DNA of 64,000 nt from Myxococcota bacterium (GTDB taxonomy: Bacteria; Myxococcota_A; Polyangia; Polyangiales; JANWZI01), in NCBI GenBank assembly GCA_025054695.1, contig JANWZI010000004.1, forward strand, positions 1 to 64,000, read 5' to 3'. Below the pieces are notes generated by a model that had not been told where the DNA came from, did not search any database, and saw only the letters and a list, made by a program, of their open reading frames with translations. The position numbers and the translations under genes are program-made. Each line of letters starts with the position of its first letter. Positions within the stretch are counted from its first letter, which is position 1. Shown here in pieces: positions 62,200-64,000 of this stretch.

Positions 62200-62547
62200 A
62201 TGCCGCGCGCCAAGCGAGGGTTCAAGGCCCGCCGCCGCCGCAATCGGGTGCTGCGGCTCGCCAAGGGCTACTACGGCTCGCGCAGTCGCATCTACGCGAT
62301 CGCCAAGGAGCAGCTGCACAACGCCTGGGAGGACGCCTACCGGCACCGGCGCGAGCGCAAGCGCGACTTCCGACGGCTGTGGATCACGCGCATCAACGCG
62401 GCCGTTCGCCCCTTCGGATGGAGCTACAGCCGGTTCATCGCCGCGCTGCAGCGGGCGGGGATCGCGCTCGACCGCAAGATCCTCGCCGATCTCGCGGTGC
62501 GCGATCCGGGGGGCTTCAAGGCCGTCGTGGACGCCGTCAAGGGCTGA
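62200..62547 (+). CDS. rplT: Ribosomal protein L20
   Basis: The 115-residue protein begins [20 protein letters not shown] and contains the [17 protein letters not shown] core of L20, an early 50S assembly protein. It starts three bases after rpmI. In many bacteria L20 represses this operon; no L20 operator could be confirmed. Confidence 0.98.
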   Translation: MPRAKRGFKARRRRNRVLRLAKGYYGSRSRIYAIAKEQLHNAWEDAYRHRRERKRDFRRLWITRINAAVRPFGWSYSRFIAALQRAGIALDRKILADLAVRDPGGFKAVVDAVKG

Positions 62548-62565
62548 TCGCGCAGGCGGGGACGC

Positions 62566-63645
62566 GTGCGTGAGGGCGACCCGACGCGGCTCTTCGACGA
62601 GGGGCTTGCCCGGGTCGAGGGCGAGTACGAGGCCGCGTTCGCTGCGGCGCTCGACGAGCCCGCGCTACGCGCCGCGGCGGCGCGGTACATCGGACCGAAC
62701 GGCGAGCTGACGCAGCTGCTGCGTCAGGTCGGCTCGTTGCCGGCCGAATCGAGGCGCGCGTATGGGGCCCGCGCCAACACGCTACGCCAACGGGTCGAGC
62801 ACGCCTTCGAGCAGGCGCTGGCGCAGCTTCGCGAGCGCGAGCGGCGGCGCGCGCTCGATGTCGCGCCGGTCGATCCGACGTTGCCGGGCCGCTGGCCGCG
62901 CCCCGGCAGGCTGCACCCGACGCGCCGGGCGCTGCTCGACGTCGTCGACGTGTTCACCTCGATGGGCTTCGACGTCGCCGATGGGCCGGAGGTGGACCGA
63001 GCCGAGTACAACTTCGACCGTCTCGGTTTCCCGCCGGATCATCCGGCGACCGACATGCACGACAGCTTCTTCGTGCGCGGCGGCGAGGCCGATCGACTCA
63101 TGCTCCGCACCCACACTTCGACCATTCAAGTGCGGGAGATGATGCGGCGCCGCCCTCCGCTCGCGGTCGTCGCGCCCGGCGTCGTCTACCGGCGCGACGA
63201 CGACGCGACGCACTCGCCCATGTTCTTCCAGATCGAGGGATTCCTCGTCGATCGGGACGTCTCGATGGCCGATCTGCGCGGTGTGCTCACCGTCTTCGGC
63301 GAGCGGCTGTTCGGTGCGGGCACGCCGCTGCGTCTGCGTCCGAGCTATTTCCCCTTCGTGGAGCCCGGTGCGGAAGCCGATCTCGGCTGCACCTTCTGCC
63401 GCCCGTGGGAGCAGCCGGCCGGCGCCCGCCCCGATTGCCGCGTGTGCAAGGGCAGCGGATGGCTCGAGATCCTCGGCTGCGGGATGATCCACCCGGTCGT
63501 GTTCGAAAACGTGGGGATCGACCCGGAGACGTGGACCGGATTCGCATTCGGGATGGGCATTGACCGCATCGCGATGCTCCGGCACGGCATCCCGTCGATC
63601 CGCATGCTCTTCGACAACGACCCGCGTCTGCTCGGGAGTCTGTGA
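62566..63645 (+). CDS. pheS: Phenylalanyl-tRNA synthetase alpha subunit
   Basis: The 359-residue class II subunit starts at GTG with REGDPTRLFDEGLARVE and an N-terminal coiled coil. It has HPTRRALLDVVDVFTSMGF, TDMHDSFFV, RTHTSTIQVR and the motif 3 segment FGMGIDRIAMLRHG. It charges tRNA-Phe as an alpha2beta2 enzyme with pheT, which starts right after its stop. Confidence 0.97.
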   Translation: MREGDPTRLFDEGLARVEGEYEAAFAAALDEPALRAAAARYIGPNGELTQLLRQVGSLPAESRRAYGARANTLRQRVEHAFEQALAQLRERERRRALDVAPVDPTLPGRWPRPGRLHPTRRALLDVVDVFTSMGFDVADGPEVDRAEYNFDRLGFPPDHPATDMHDSFFVRGGEADRLMLRTHTSTIQVREMMRRRPPLAVVAPGVVYRRDDDATHSPMFFQIEGFLVDRDVSMADLRGVLTVFGERLFGAGTPLRLRPSYFPFVEPGAEADLGCTFCRPWEQPAGARPDCRVCKGSGWLEILGCGMIHPVVFENVGIDPETWTGFAFGMGIDRIAMLRHGIPSIRMLFDNDPRLLGSL

Positions 63646-64000
63646 ATGCGTGCGTCGGTTCGCTGGCTCGCGGAGCTGAGCGGCGTCGACGTCGGCGGCG
63701 CCGAGATGGCCGAGCGGCTGACGCGCGCCGGCATCGAGGTCGAACGCGTGCACGTGCGTGGCCGGCTCGAGAACATCGTCATCGCCTACGTACGCGCCGT
63801 CCGGCCGCATCCGGCCCGCCAGCGTCTATCGGTCGTCGAGGTGTACGACGGCACCTCGTCGCACACGGTGGTCTGCGGCGCGCCCAACGTTCCGCCACCC
63901 GGTGGGCGCGTCGTGCTGGCGCGGCCGGGCGCGCGTCTGCCCTCGGGCCTCGTCATCGAGGTGCGCGACATCGGCGGTGTGCGGTCCGAAGGCATGCTGT
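63646..64000 (+). CDS. pheT: Phenylalanyl-tRNA synthetase beta subunit, 5' end only
   Basis: The first 118 codons are present. They start MRASVRWLAELSGVDVGGAE and enter the tRNA-binding (EMAP-like) domain (VVEVYDGTSSHTVVCGAPNV), as expected for PheT. The gene runs off the window. Confidence 0.95.
   Translation, partial: MRASVRWLAELSGVDVGGAEMAERLTRAGIEVERVHVRGRLENIVIAYVRAVRPHPARQRLSVVEVYDGTSSHTVVCGAPNVPPPGGRVVLARPGARLPSGLVIEVRDIGGVRSEGML

Overview
The window looks like a chromosomal segment of a very GC-rich myxobacterium (Myxococcota, perhaps Polyangia/Sandaracinaceae-like). The evidence is a lipoprotein-rich gene set, a MYXO-CTERM-type tail on an M23 peptidase, an AgmX/PglI C-terminal domain with MJ0042 zinc finger and GYF domain, a Ser/Thr kinase with a PEGA-like C-terminus, an RCC1-repeat lipoprotein and a branched-chain keto-acid dehydrogenase cluster. 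The genus is not determined.

Layout. 1-4.7 kb: two convergent four-helix-bundle (23S rRNA IVP family) genes, a 130-bp inverted repeat, an S9 peptidase, a macrodomain protein and a PurM-like enzyme. 4.9-12.4 kb (minus strand): a heavy-metal efflux operon (Cys-rich small protein, TolC-type channel, CusB, CusA, tandem cupredoxin lipoprotein), tightly coupled by GTGA/ATGA overlaps. 12.4-24.3 kb: RCC1 lipoprotein, ilvE, then lipA-bkdAA-bkdAB-bkdB under a good sigma70-like promoter, a membrane protein, a secreted protein, a Ser/Thr kinase and a lipoprotein. 24.6-34.4 kb: mutY (whose frame runs on into serS), serS, murB, two proteins of unknown function, dnaK-grpE and a ferredoxin-NADP reductase-like flavoprotein. 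34.5-46 kb: a CcmF-CcmH fusion with a CcmI/zinc-ribbon partner, a FemAB-like acyltransferase, an M23 peptidase, a GltJ/AgmX-like protein, a kinase relic and ATP sulfurylase.

46.3-61.8 kb (minus strand) holds a VWA lipoprotein and, upstream of it, a likely genome-defence island. In transcription order the island reads: SNF2-type helicase with a DUF3883-like end (frameshifted), AAA ATPase, TOPRIM-like protein, a relic of a DUF1156 methyltransferase start, rmuC, two small coupled ORFs, a DUF1156 DNA methyltransferase (amber codon plus frameshift) and a DUF499 ATPase. 61.9 kb to the end is the rpmI-rplT-pheS-pheT operon with its own promoter; infC is not next to it.

A second theme runs through the window: nine intergenic arrays of a degenerate hexanucleotide (TCGGNC), in either orientation, up to about 295 bp. 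One of them has been read into the end of the DUF499 gene. Several genes in this window carry frame problems, so some could be assembly errors rather than biology. No tRNA, rRNA, CRISPR array or intact insertion sequence was seen.
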